Assembly (NCBI RefSeq): GCF_034675905.1
Contig: NZ_JAUCCV010000004.1
Span: forward strand, 1 to 64,000
Direction of reading: 5' to 3'
Source: Castellaniella sp034675905
Lineage (GTDB): Bacteria; Pseudomonadota; Gammaproteobacteria; Burkholderiales; Burkholderiaceae_B
DNA length: 64,000 bases
Shown here one piece after another: positions 45,873-53,491 of the stretch (positions within the stretch are counted from its first letter, which is position 1; every line of letters begins with the position of its first letter). The position numbers and the translations under genes are program-made. A model generated the notes under the pieces. It did not search any database, had not been told where the DNA came from, and saw nothing but the letters and a program-made list of their open reading frames with translations.

Positions 45873-46319
45873 GTGTTACTGCAAAAAGACTACAACCCTG
45901 CTCTCAATACCGTCACGGCCTATGGGGAACACCACCTGGATATCAACCGGGTCCGTTTCGAAACTGCCGTGTGCGTCGGGCCGGAAGGCCCGGTGCGCCA
46001 GCTGGAACTGCAGACCGCCGCCGATATCGATGCAGCCTTTCTGAAGGCCCTGATCGGTCTGGATGCAGCACGCCAGGATCCCCTGGCCTTTCTGGACGAC
46101 GCCCCGCCCGCTCTGCCCAAAGACGCGCCCGAAGTGCTGCTGATCGGCACCGGGTCGCGGCAGGTATTTCTTGCCCCCGACATCATCCGCCCCTTGCTGC
46201 AGCTGGGCATCGGCGTCGAGACCATGACCACCCAGGCCGCTGCCCGGACCTACAACATCCTCATGTCCGAGGAACGACGCGTCCTGGCCCTGTTACTACC
46301 CGGAGACCCCCACGCATGA
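45873..46319 (+). CDS. Mth938-like domain protein (DUF498)
   Basis: 148-residue protein of the Mth938/Xcc1710 family, of unknown biochemical role. The human relative NDUFAF3 is a complex I assembly factor. The N-terminus is LLQKDYNPALNTVTAYGEHH. The conserved core LLIGTGSRQVFLAPDIIRPL is near residue 90, followed by GIGVETMTTQAAARTYNILM. The start is GTG at 45873 with TGGAGCG upstream. It overlaps the peroxiredoxin gene by four bases. The 174-base gap to alaC upstream has a TATCAT at 45845 that might be a -10 box and otherwise nothing I can name. Confidence 0.85.
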   Translation: MLLQKDYNPALNTVTAYGEHHLDINRVRFETAVCVGPEGPVRQLELQTAADIDAAFLKALIGLDAARQDPLAFLDDAPPALPKDAPEVLLIGTGSRQVFLAPDIIRPLLQLGIGVETMTTQAAARTYNILMSEERRVLALLLPGDPHA

Positions 46320-46786
46320 CATCCGTCGCCATCGGCCAAGCCCTGCCCGCCATCCAAGCCGACTCCACGCAGGGACCCTTTGACTCTGCCGCCCTGCTGG
46401 GCAAGCCGTTCGTCCTCTATTTCTACCCCAAGGACAACACCCCCGGCTGCACCGTCGAATCTCAGGACTTCCGCGACCTGCACGGACAGTTCCAGGCCAT
46501 CGGCTGCCAGATCTACGGCATTTCCCGCGACTCGCTGAAATCCCACGAAAATTTCACGGAAAAACAGAGCCTGTCTTTTCCGCTCATTTCGGATCCGGAC
46601 GAAGCCTTGTGCAGCCTGTTCGGCGTCATGAAGCTCAAGAACATGTACGGCAAACAAGTGCGCGGCATCGACCGCAGCACCTTTCTGGTCGACCGGCACG
46701 GCGTACTGGCCCAGGAATGGCGCGGCGTGCGCGTCCCCGGCCATGCCGAAGAAGTCCTGCTTGCCGCTAAAAACCTGACTGCCTAA
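46316..46786 (+). CDS. bcp: Thioredoxin-dependent peroxiredoxin, Bcp/PrxQ family
   Basis: Reduces hydrogen and organic peroxides in the cytoplasm. 156 residues. The peroxidatic cysteine is Cys45 in FYPKDNTPGCTVESQDFRDL. The residue five positions later, a resolving cysteine in E. coli Bcp, is Gln50, so Cys64 (AIGCQIYG), Cys99 or an external thiol must resolve. FPLISDPDEALCSLFGVMK and the C-terminal RSTFLVDRHGVLAQEWRGV are typical. The ATG at 46316 forms ATGA with the stop of the DUF498 gene; the frame is open farther upstream but not conserved. Confidence 0.92.
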   Translation: MTSVAIGQALPAIQADSTQGPFDSAALLGKPFVLYFYPKDNTPGCTVESQDFRDLHGQFQAIGCQIYGISRDSLKSHENFTEKQSLSFPLISDPDEALCSLFGVMKLKNMYGKQVRGIDRSTFLVDRHGVLAQEWRGVRVPGHAEEVLLAAKNLTA

Positions 46787-46803
46787 GCCCCCCAGGAGCC
46801 TTC

Positions 46804-48618
46804 ATGCCCCTTCCCAAACCGCCGGTTCAGCTCGGCGACACCGTGGAATCCACCCCTGCCGCCACTCGGCAGACGCCGCCCCGCGAACCAGCAGCCGCAC
46901 CGATTGCCGCAGCCACCCAGCCCAAACCCAAGCGCCCGCTGGCGGCCATCCTGTCCAAAGTCGCCACGCCGGCGCCCAAGGCTGCACCCGTCGCCCCGAA
47001 GTCCGTCACCACCGCTCCAAAGCCTGCGCCTGCCGCCACGAAAGCAGCACCCGTCGCCAAGGCAGCGCCAGCCCCGGCCAGCCCAGCGCCTGCTTCACGC
47101 AGCCGCGACACGGCGCCCGCGGATGCCGTCGCCGCCGACGTGCAAACCAGTACGGCGAAACCCGCCAAGGCAGCCACGCCTGCCCGATCCCGGGCAAAAC
47201 GCCTGCCGACGGCTCAACGCAAGCTGTTCGTGCTGGACACCAACGTGCTGCTGCATGATCCGACCTCGCTGTTTCGCTTTGCTGAACACGATGTGTTTCT
47301 GCCCATGATCGTGCTCGAAGAGCTGGATCACCAGAAAAAGGGCATGTCCGAAGTCGCCCGCAACGCGCGTCAGGTCAGTCGCTACCTGGACGAACTGATC
47401 GCCACGGCTGATCTCGACAAGGGCGTCCCCCTGGATGCACTCGGCAACACGGATGCCCTGGGATCGCTCTACTTTCAGACCCGCGCCACCGAGGCCCGTC
47501 TGCCGGTCGACATGCCCATGGGCAAGGCCGACAACGTCATCCTCAGCATCGTCCACGGCCTGCGACAGGAATCGCCCAAGCGCGAGATCGCCCTGGTGTC
47601 CAAGGACATCAATATGCGCCTGAAGGCGCGCGCCCTGGGGCTGCCCGCCGAAGACTATCTGAATGACCACGTCCTGGATGATTCGGACCTGCTGTATGAC
47701 GGCATCATGCCGCTGCCGGAAAATTTCTGGGTCAAGCACGGCAAGAACATCGAATCCTGGCAGCAGAACGGCCTGACCTGGTACCGCGTGCGCGGGCCGC
47801 TGTGCGGCCAGTTCAGCGTCAACGAATTCGTCTATTACGACGGCGACATGCCGCTGTCGGCCCAGGTGCGCGAAGTCACCGGCAAGAGCGCCGTCCTGGC
47901 CACCTTGCGCGACTTCAGCCACAACAAGAACAGCGTCTGGGGGATCACGGCGCGCAACCGCGAACAGAATTTCGCCCTGAACCTGCTGATGAACCCGGAT
48001 ATCGATTTCGTCTCGCTGCTCGGCCAGGCAGGCACCGGCAAGACGCTGCTGACGCTGGCCAGCGCCCTGGCCCAGACCTTCGAGACCAAACGCTACACCG
48101 AAATCATCATCACCCGGGCCACGGTCCCGGTGGGCGACGACATCGGTTTTCTGCCCGGTACGGAAGAAGAAAAAATGCTGCCCTGGATGGGCGCCCTGGA
48201 AGACAATCTGGAAGTCCTGCATCAGGGATCCGGCGGGGCGGCCATCAGCACCAGCGGCAACGGCGGCAGCCAGGACTGGACCAAGACCCCGGCCATGGAT
48301 CTGATTCGTTCGCGCATCAAGGTCAAATCCCTGAATTTCATGCGCGGGCGCACCTTCCTGAACAAGTTCCTGATCATCGACGAGGCGCAGAACCTGACGC
48401 CCAAACAGATGAAGACCCTGATCACGCGGGCAGGCCCAGGCACCAAGATCGTCTGCATGGGCAATATCGCGCAGATCGACACGCCCTACCTGACCGAAGG
48501 CAGCTCTGGCTTGACCTATGTGGTGGACCGCTTCAAGGGCTGGCCGCACGCCGGACACATCACCCTGCAGCGCGGCGAACGGTCCCGCCTGGCCGACTAT
48601 GCCAGCGATGCCCTCTAA
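46804..48618 (+). CDS. PIN-PhoH fusion protein (PhoH2/YlaK-type) with long Ala/Pro/Lys-rich N-terminus
   Basis: Predicted RNA helicase-ribonuclease. Residues 1 to about 138 are low-complexity Ala/Pro/Lys sequence. The PIN nuclease domain follows, with LFVLDTNVLLHDPTSLF near residue 142 and later acidic residues in LEELDHQKKG and GKADNVILSIVHG. The PhoH ATPase domain has Walker A LLGQAGTGKTLLTLASAL near 402, Walker B FLIIDEAQNLTPKQMKTLIT near 525 and a final QRGERSRLADYAS. AGGAG lies nine bases before the ATG at 46804, so the disordered leader is really translated. At 604 residues it is longer than usual PhoH2 proteins (about 450-470). It overlaps pdxA by 11 bases. Confidence 0.9.
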   Translation: MPLPKPPVQLGDTVESTPAATRQTPPREPAAAPIAAATQPKPKRPLAAILSKVATPAPKAAPVAPKSVTTAPKPAPAATKAAPVAKAAPAPASPAPASRSRDTAPADAVAADVQTSTAKPAKAATPARSRAKRLPTAQRKLFVLDTNVLLHDPTSLFRFAEHDVFLPMIVLEELDHQKKGMSEVARNARQVSRYLDELIATADLDKGVPLDALGNTDALGSLYFQTRATEARLPVDMPMGKADNVILSIVHGLRQESPKREIALVSKDINMRLKARALGLPAEDYLNDHVLDDSDLLYDGIMPLPENFWVKHGKNIESWQQNGLTWYRVRGPLCGQFSVNEFVYYDGDMPLSAQVREVTGKSAVLATLRDFSHNKNSVWGITARNREQNFALNLLMNPDIDFVSLLGQAGTGKTLLTLASALAQTFETKRYTEIIITRATVPVGDDIGFLPGTEEEKMLPWMGALEDNLEVLHQGSGGAAISTSGNGGSQDWTKTPAMDLIRSRIKVKSLNFMRGRTFLNKFLIIDEAQNLTPKQMKTLITRAGPGTKIVCMGNIAQIDTPYLTEGSSGLTYVVDRFKGWPHAGHITLQRGERSRLADYASDAL

Positions 48619-49612
48619 GACGGCCCGCAGTCCCCTGCCCCTGGCCTTCACGCTGGGGGATGCTGCGGGGATCGGCCCGGAGCTGATCGTGCGTCTGTTT
48701 GCCGAGGGCCTGCCTCATCCGGCCGTGGTCTATGGCGATGCCGGGACGCTGGCCCGCACCTGTCAGAATTTGGGCTTAAGCGACCGCCTGCAGATCCGCA
48801 CGCTGGATCATCCCGGCGCCGGCACGACGGGCGGCATCATCGGCGTGCTGAATCGCTGGCAGGCGCTGCCGGCGGATCTGCCCTTGGGCCGCCCTGACCC
48901 CCGCGCCGGGCGCGGCGCCTATGAATACCTGTGCCACGCCATCGACGACGCCCAAGCCGGGTATCTGCGCGCCCTGGTGACGGCGCCCCTGCACAAGGGC
49001 GCCATGCATGCCGGCGGCATCGATTTTCCCGGCCACACGGAAATCCTGGCCGAGCGCACCGGCACCGCCGACTACGCGATGATGCTGGCCAACGAAGAAC
49101 TGCGTGTGCTGCTGGTGACGATCCATATCGCGCTGGCGGACGTACCCGCCGCGATCAATCAGGCAGCTGAAACCCGCGCCATCCAGCTGGCGCAGCTGGC
49201 CTGCCGCCAGTCCGGCATCGCCCGCCCCCGCATCGCCGTGGCGGGACTCAACCCCCATGCCGGCGAAGGCGGCGTCTTCGGCAACGAAGAAGCCCGCCAC
49301 ATCATGCCCGCCATCGAACAGGCCCGTGCCCAGGGGCTGGATGTCTCCGGCCCTTGGCCGGGGGATACGATTTTCATGCGGGCGCGGCAGGGCGAATTCG
49401 ACATCGTCGTCGCCCAATACCATGACCAGGGACTGATTCCCGTGAAATACCTGGGCCTGGACGAAGGCGTCAATGTGACGGTAGGCTTGCCTTTCGTGCG
49501 CACCAGCGTGGACCATGGCACCGCCTTCGACATCGCCGGCCAGGGGTTGGCCGACCCCGCATCCTTGCGCGCCGCCATGCGCATGGCGCTGCGGATGACA
49601 GCAAGCGATTAA
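48608..49612 (+). CDS. pdxA: 4-hydroxythreonine-4-phosphate dehydrogenase
   Basis: NAD-dependent, metal-requiring step in pyridoxal phosphate synthesis. 334 residues. LAFTLGDAAGIGPELIVRLF is at the N-terminus. VTAPLHKGAMHAGGIDFPGH near residue 122 holds a metal histidine. LNPHAGEGGVFGNEE is near 215 and IVVAQYHDQGLIPVKYL near 265, and GLPFVRTSVDHGTAFDIAG closes the active site. I use ATG 48608 (MPSKTARS); ATG 48599 is possible. It ends with stop codons overlapping those of the convergent dnaB. Confidence 0.94.
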   Translation: MPSKTARSPLPLAFTLGDAAGIGPELIVRLFAEGLPHPAVVYGDAGTLARTCQNLGLSDRLQIRTLDHPGAGTTGGIIGVLNRWQALPADLPLGRPDPRAGRGAYEYLCHAIDDAQAGYLRALVTAPLHKGAMHAGGIDFPGHTEILAERTGTADYAMMLANEELRVLLVTIHIALADVPAAINQAAETRAIQLAQLACRQSGIARPRIAVAGLNPHAGEGGVFGNEEARHIMPAIEQARAQGLDVSGPWPGDTIFMRARQGEFDIVVAQYHDQGLIPVKYLGLDEGVNVTVGLPFVRTSVDHGTAFDIAGQGLADPASLRAAMRMALRMTASD

Positions 49613-50979
49613 AAGCCCGACGCTGCCGAAAAATTCAGGAACCGCGTGCTGGCGCCCTGGAAAGTCAGGCGCACCGTCCCGATAGGGCCATTACGCTGTT
49701 TGCCGATGATGATCTCCGCCGTCCCCTTGTCCGGCGAATCAGGGTTGTAGACCTCGTCCCGATAGATGAAGATGATGACGTCGGCGTCCTGCTCGATAGC
49801 GCCCGACTCGCGCAGATCGCTCATGACCGGGCGCTTGTTGGGGCGTTGTTCCAGACTGCGGTTCAGCTGCGACAGGGCCACCAGCGGGCAATTCAGTTCC
49901 TTGGCCAGGCTTTTCAGGGATCGGCTGATCTCGGAAATTTCCGTGGCGCGGTTTTCCCCGCCGCTGCCCGACATCAGCTGGATATAGTCGATGATGATCA
50001 TGCCCAGCTGACCGCATTGGCGCGACAGGCGCCGCGCGCGCGCGCGGACCTCCATCGAGGTCAGCGCGGGGGTTTCGTCGATGTAGATCTGCGCCTGTTC
50101 GACCTTTTGCACCGCATGCGTCAAGCGCGGCCAGTCATCCTGATTCAGCTTGCCGGTGCGCATGCGATGTTGATCCAGCATGCCCACCGAACCGATCATG
50201 CGCATGGCCAACTGCACAGCGCCCATTTCCATGGAGAACACGGCGACCGGCAAACCTTGCTCGATCGCGACGTGTTCGCCGATATTCATGGAAAACGAGG
50301 TTTTCCCCATGGATGGACGGCCCGCCACGATGACCAGATCACCAGGCTGTAGCCCCGAAGTCATGCGGTCCAGATCATCGAAACCCGTCGGCACCCCGGT
50401 GACATCGGAATCCCCTTCGCGGTGATACAGCTCGTCGATGCGTTCGACCACCTGCGCCAGCAGCGGGCGGATTTCCTGGAAGCCGGCCATGCCCCTCGCC
50501 CCTTCCTGGGCGATCTGGAACACGCGGGACTCAGCCTCGTCGAGGATCTGGCGGGCTTCCTTGCCCTGGGGATTGAAAGCGGCGGACGAGATCTCGTCGG
50601 CGATGGACACCAGCTTGCGCAGCATGGAGCGTTCGCGCACGATCTCGGCGTAGCGACGGATATTGGCCGCCGACGGCGTGTTGTGCGCCAGCGCATTCAG
50701 ATACGGCAGGCCGCCGGTATCGTCGGCCTTGCCGGCAGTCGTCAGGGACTCATGCACCGTGATCACGTCCGCCGGGCGAGCCAGCCCGACCAATCGGGTG
50801 ATGTGCTGCCAGATCAGGCGGTGATCAAAGCGGTAGAAATCGTCTTCGGTCAGGACGTCGGCGACGCGATCAAACGCGGCATTGTCCAGCAGCAGCCCGC
50901 CCAGCACCGATTGTTCCGCCTCGATGGAATGCGGCGGCACCCGCAGATAGTCCAGTTGAGTATCAGTGTCGATTTCCAC
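49609..50979 (-). CDS. dnaB: Replicative DNA helicase DnaB
   Basis: Hexameric 5'-3' helicase of the replisome. 456 residues. The N-terminal domain opens RVPPHSIEAEQSVLGGLLLD. Walker A VIVAGRPSMGKTSFSMNIGE is near residue 215, Walker B LGMIIIDYIQLM near 325, then LVALSQLNRSLEQRPNKRPV and DVIIFIYRDEVYNP. It starts with GTG at 50979. It lies about 27 bases beyond the terminator that ends the rplI cluster, so it should have its own promoter; I could not identify it. Confidence 0.95.
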   Translation of the reverse strand: MEIDTDTQLDYLRVPPHSIEAEQSVLGGLLLDNAAFDRVADVLTEDDFYRFDHRLIWQHITRLVGLARPADVITVHESLTTAGKADDTGGLPYLNALAHNTPSAANIRRYAEIVRERSMLRKLVSIADEISSAAFNPQGKEARQILDEAESRVFQIAQEGARGMAGFQEIRPLLAQVVERIDELYHREGDSDVTGVPTGFDDLDRMTSGLQPGDLVIVAGRPSMGKTSFSMNIGEHVAIEQGLPVAVFSMEMGAVQLAMRMIGSVGMLDQHRMRTGKLNQDDWPRLTHAVQKVEQAQIYIDETPALTSMEVRARARRLSRQCGQLGMIIIDYIQLMSGSGGENRATEISEISRSLKSLAKELNCPLVALSQLNRSLEQRPNKRPVMSDLRESGAIEQDADVIIFIYRDEVYNPDSPDKGTAEIIIGKQRNGPIGTVRLTFQGASTRFLNFSAASGF

Positions 50980-51005
50980 CGTGGGTCCCTAAACCTGTTG
51001 CAATG

Positions 51006-51033
51006 AAAAAGGCCGGCATAGCGCCGGCCTTTT
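51006..51033 (-). terminator. Intrinsic terminator after rplI
   Basis: A perfect stem GGCCGGC (51011-51017) and GCCGGCC (51023-51029) with a five-base loop, flanked by AAAAA at 51006-51010 and TTTT at 51030-51033. Read on the minus strand it ends in a T-run and follows the rplI stop by about 55 bases, separating the ribosomal cluster from dnaB. Confidence 0.85.
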
Positions 51034-51087
51034 GAAGCTGCCTGCCATTCCTACTGAGAGGAATGTAGCACGGCGGCCTGTGCGTGA

Positions 51088-51543
51088 TTACGCCATTTCG
51101 CCCTGAACGGTCAGGGTGATGTCGGCCACCACGTCGGCGTGCAGCGCGACCTGCAGCGGGAACTCACCCACGGCCTTGATCGCACCGTCGGGCATGCGGA
51201 CCTGACCCTTGTGCACGTCGGGGAAACCGGCGCTTTGCAGAGCGGCTGCCACGTCCATATTGGTGACGGAACCGAACAGACGGCCATCGACACCGGCTTT
51301 TTGGCTGATGACGAAAGCGAAACCGTGCAGTTTTTCGGACATGGCCTGGGCGGCAGCCAGCTTTTCAGCTTGCAGCTTTTCCAGTTCGGCGCGACGGGCC
51401 TCGAATTCCTTCAGGGCGGCGTCGGTTGCACGGCGGGCGATTTTCTGGGGAATCAGGTAGTTGCGGGCGTAACCATCGCGCACACGCACCACATCGCCCA
51501 GGTTCCCGAGATTGATGACTTTTTCAAGCAGAATGACTTGCAT
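51088..51543 (-). CDS. rplI: 50S ribosomal protein L9
   Basis: Structural protein binding 23S rRNA near the L1 stalk. 151 residues, full length. The N-terminal domain MQVILLEKVINLGNLGDVVR, with VRDGYARNYLIPQKIARRAT, is the L9 signature. A long connecting helix rich in Glu/Lys/Ala (residues about 41-75) leads to the C-terminal domain. Last gene of rpsF-priB-rpsR-rplI and followed by a strong terminator. Confidence 0.97.
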   Translation of the reverse strand: MQVILLEKVINLGNLGDVVRVRDGYARNYLIPQKIARRATDAALKEFEARRAELEKLQAEKLAAAQAMSEKLHGFAFVISQKAGVDGRLFGSVTNMDVAAALQSAGFPDVHKGQVRMPDGAIKAVGEFPLQVALHADVVADITLTVQGEMA

Positions 51544-51558
51544 GACGGGGACCTCGGT

Positions 51559-51831
51559 TTAGTTGTGGTTGTCGGTGTACGGCAACAGGGCCAGGAAACG
51601 GGCGCGCTTGATGGCGCTATCCAGCTGGCGCTGATAGTGCGCCTTGGTGCCGGTCAGGCGAGCCGGGATGATCTTGCCGTTTTCCTGGATGAAATCACGC
51701 AGAGTGTCCAGGTCCTTGTAGTCGATTTCCTCGACCTTGGCGACCGTGAAGCGGCAGAATTTACGACGCTTGAACAGCGGATTTTGTTGTCCGAATTTGC
51801 GTTTTTCTTTTGTCTTTTTGAAGTAAGCCAT
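51559..51831 (-). CDS. rpsR: 30S ribosomal protein S18
   Basis: Small-subunit protein that pairs with S6 on the platform of the 30S. 90 residues from MAYFKKTKEKRKFGQQNPLF at 51831; an in-frame extension of 15 codons overlaps the gap to priB and is not conserved. KRRKFCRFTVAKVEEIDYKD and LRDFIQENGKIIPARLTGTK, then YQRQLDSAIKRARFLALLPY, are the family blocks. Confidence 0.96.
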   Translation of the reverse strand: MAYFKKTKEKRKFGQQNPLFKRRKFCRFTVAKVEEIDYKDLDTLRDFIQENGKIIPARLTGTKAHYQRQLDSAIKRARFLALLPYTDNHN

Positions 51832-51876
51832 GATATTAGCCTTTGTCTGGTTCCGGGACGCGCCCGGAGGGTTCAT

Positions 51877-52170
51877 TCAATGTGCCTGCACAAGCTGCTG
51901 GATATGCAACACCAGCCGATCCGATCCTTGTCGTTGCGGCGCCAGGAATCCGATGATCCGTACCTGGCTGCCTACAGAGGCCTTGGCCAGGTTCAGAGCG
52001 ACGTCTCCCAGAGCCACCGCCTTGAGTTCCATGGAAATCTGGCGGGGAAGGCCGGCTTCGAGGACCTGAGATTCATGAGCCATCTGCAACTGCAACACAG
52101 GCAGACCTGCCGGTGTGTGGCGCAAAGGCGGAATCTCGATCAATGTCGCAGCCAGCTCGACTCGGTTCAC
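51877..52170 (-). CDS. priB: Primosomal replication protein N
   Basis: Single-strand DNA-binding protein that assists PriA in restarting stalled forks. 97 residues of a single OB fold, starting MNRVELAATLIEIPPLRHTP. GLPVLQLQMAHESQVLEAGL and SVGSQVRIIGFLAPQRQGSD are recognisable. Its place between rpsF and rpsR is the conserved location in beta- and gammaproteobacteria and supports the call despite low sequence conservation of the family. Confidence 0.92.
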   Translation of the reverse strand: MNRVELAATLIEIPPLRHTPAGLPVLQLQMAHESQVLEAGLPRQISMELKAVALGDVALNLAKASVGSQVRIIGFLAPQRQGSDRLVLHIQQLVQAH

Positions 52171-52189
52171 AGATCGCGCGAGTGCCGGA

Positions 52190-52558
52190 TCAGGAGTTCG
52201 ACGTCTCGGCGCTGGAAGCCTTACGGGCTTCTTCGCGTTCGACCGATTTCATCATGATCGACGGCTCGGTGTGAGCATGCTTGGTCTTGATGAACAGGTG
52301 ACGCAGGATGGCGTCGTTGTAGCGGAACGAGTGTTCCAGTTCGTCCAGGGCGGTCTGACCGCACTCGATGTTAAAGCACACGTAGTGGGCCTTGACGAGT
52401 TTCTGGATCGGGTAGGCCAGTTGGCGACGGCCCCAGTCTTCGACACGGTGGATCTGACCGCCGTTGGTCGTGACCATGGTCTGGTAGCGCTCGATCATGG
52501 CGGGCACTTGCTCGCTTTGATCGGGATGCACAATAAACACTACTTCGTAGTGACGCAT
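52190..52558 (-). CDS. rpsF: 30S ribosomal protein S6
   Basis: Small-subunit platform protein. 122 residues: MRHYEVVFIVHPDQSEQVPA, IHRVEDWGRRQLAYPIQKLV near residue 40, and FNIECGQTALDELEHSFRYN near 65. The C-terminus carries an acidic/Ser-rich tail (EEARKASSAETSNS), as in forms modified by RimK. AAGGAG stands before the ATG at 52558. First gene of the cluster, with a leader of roughly 100 bases. Confidence 0.97.
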   Translation of the reverse strand: MRHYEVVFIVHPDQSEQVPAMIERYQTMVTTNGGQIHRVEDWGRRQLAYPIQKLVKAHYVCFNIECGQTALDELEHSFRYNDAILRHLFIKTKHAHTEPSIMMKSVEREEARKASSAETSNS

Positions 52559-52585
52559 GAATGACTCCTTGTGGATATCTGCGAT

Positions 52586-52615
52586 GTTGACAGACAGCCC
52601 GCCGACACTGGCAAC
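52586..52615 (-). promoter_or_regulatory. Hairpin in the rpsF leader, possible S6-S18 binding site
   Basis: In the untranslated region before rpsF (minus strand) GTTG at 52615-52612 can pair with CAAC at 52589-52586, with an inner CAG/CTG pairing across an asymmetric loop. Many bacteria carry a leader element here that binds the S6-S18 dimer and represses the operon. I see position and a stem but cannot confirm the conserved loop, so the role is inference. Confidence 0.3.
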
Positions 52616-52666
52616 CCGCCCGACTGCAGGGCGCGCAACCAGGAACGGTCGAGCAAGTAACCCGGC

Positions 52667-52675
52667 ATTCTAGCA
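52667..52675 (-). promoter_or_regulatory. Extended -10 promoter element of rpsF
   Basis: On the minus strand TGC-TAGAAT (52675-52667) is a good extended -10 box just outside the folE2 stop codon. It predicts a start near 52660 and a leader of about 100 bases before rpsF. Confidence 0.5.
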
Positions 52676-52681
52676 CATAGT

Positions 52682-53491
52682 TTAGGCGCTGCGCACCACC
52701 GCGTAGGCAGAATGATTATGGATCGACTCGAAATTTTCGGCCTCGACCTCGTACGAGAGAACCCCTGGCAGGCGCTGCAGCATGACCGCCACGTCGCGGA
52801 CCAGGTCCTCGACGAATTTCGGATTTTCGTAGGCGCGTTCCGTGACGAATTTTTCGTCGGCGCGTTTCAACAGCCCCCATAGTTCGGAGGATGCCTGGGC
52901 CTCGATGCGCGGGATCAGATCGTCCAGCGCTGGCGCCTGATCCGCCCCGCAGGCCAGGCGCACCGTGACGTGCGAGCGCTGATTATGGGCGCCATATTCG
53001 GAAATGGCCTTGGAACAAGGGCACAGGCTGGTCACCGGCACCTGCACCTGCAAGGCAAAGGACGGCGCCTGGTCTCGGCGGGCCTGAGCCGTCCAGCGCA
53101 CCTGATAATCCATCAAGCTGCGCACCCCGGACACCGGCGCGGCCTTGTCGATGAAATAGGGGAAACTGGCCGTCACATCGCCCGCATCCGCCTGCAGCTG
53201 ATCCAGCATGGACCGGGTCATGGCGCACAGCAAGGCAGGCGTCATCGGCTGGCTGCGATGCGATTCCAGCAAGGCGATGAAACGCGACATGTGGGTGCCC
53301 TTTTCCTCGGGCGGCAGCGCGACCGTCATTTCCCAGTCCGCGATGGTGGCCTGCGGCGCAGCGGCGGTCGCCACCAGCAGAGGGTGGCGCACACCGCGCA
53401 CACCCACCCGCTGAATGGCGATATGCCGGGTATCCGTGCTGCTTTGCACATCCGGCATGGCAACGGCCACCGGATCCAGCAGGGTGTTCAT
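52682..53491 (-). CDS. folE2: GTP cyclohydrolase FolE2 (type IB)
   Basis: Converts GTP to 7,8-dihydroneopterin triphosphate for folate synthesis; the type IB enzyme is unrelated in sequence to FolE and does not depend strictly on zinc. 269 residues. VGVRGVRHPLLVATAAAPQ is near residue 28 and FPYFIDKAAPVSGVRSLMDY near 105. The catalytic cysteine region VPVTSLCPCSKAISEYGAHN is near 150, and NPKFVEDLVRDVAVML near 225. It overlaps dxs by four bases; no Zur site is visible. Confidence 0.93.
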   Translation of the reverse strand: MNTLLDPVAVAMPDVQSSTDTRHIAIQRVGVRGVRHPLLVATAAAPQATIADWEMTVALPPEEKGTHMSRFIALLESHRSQPMTPALLCAMTRSMLDQLQADAGDVTASFPYFIDKAAPVSGVRSLMDYQVRWTAQARRDQAPSFALQVQVPVTSLCPCSKAISEYGAHNQRSHVTVRLACGADQAPALDDLIPRIEAQASSELWGLLKRADEKFVTERAYENPKFVEDLVRDVAVMLQRLPGVLSYEVEAENFESIHNHSAYAVVRSA

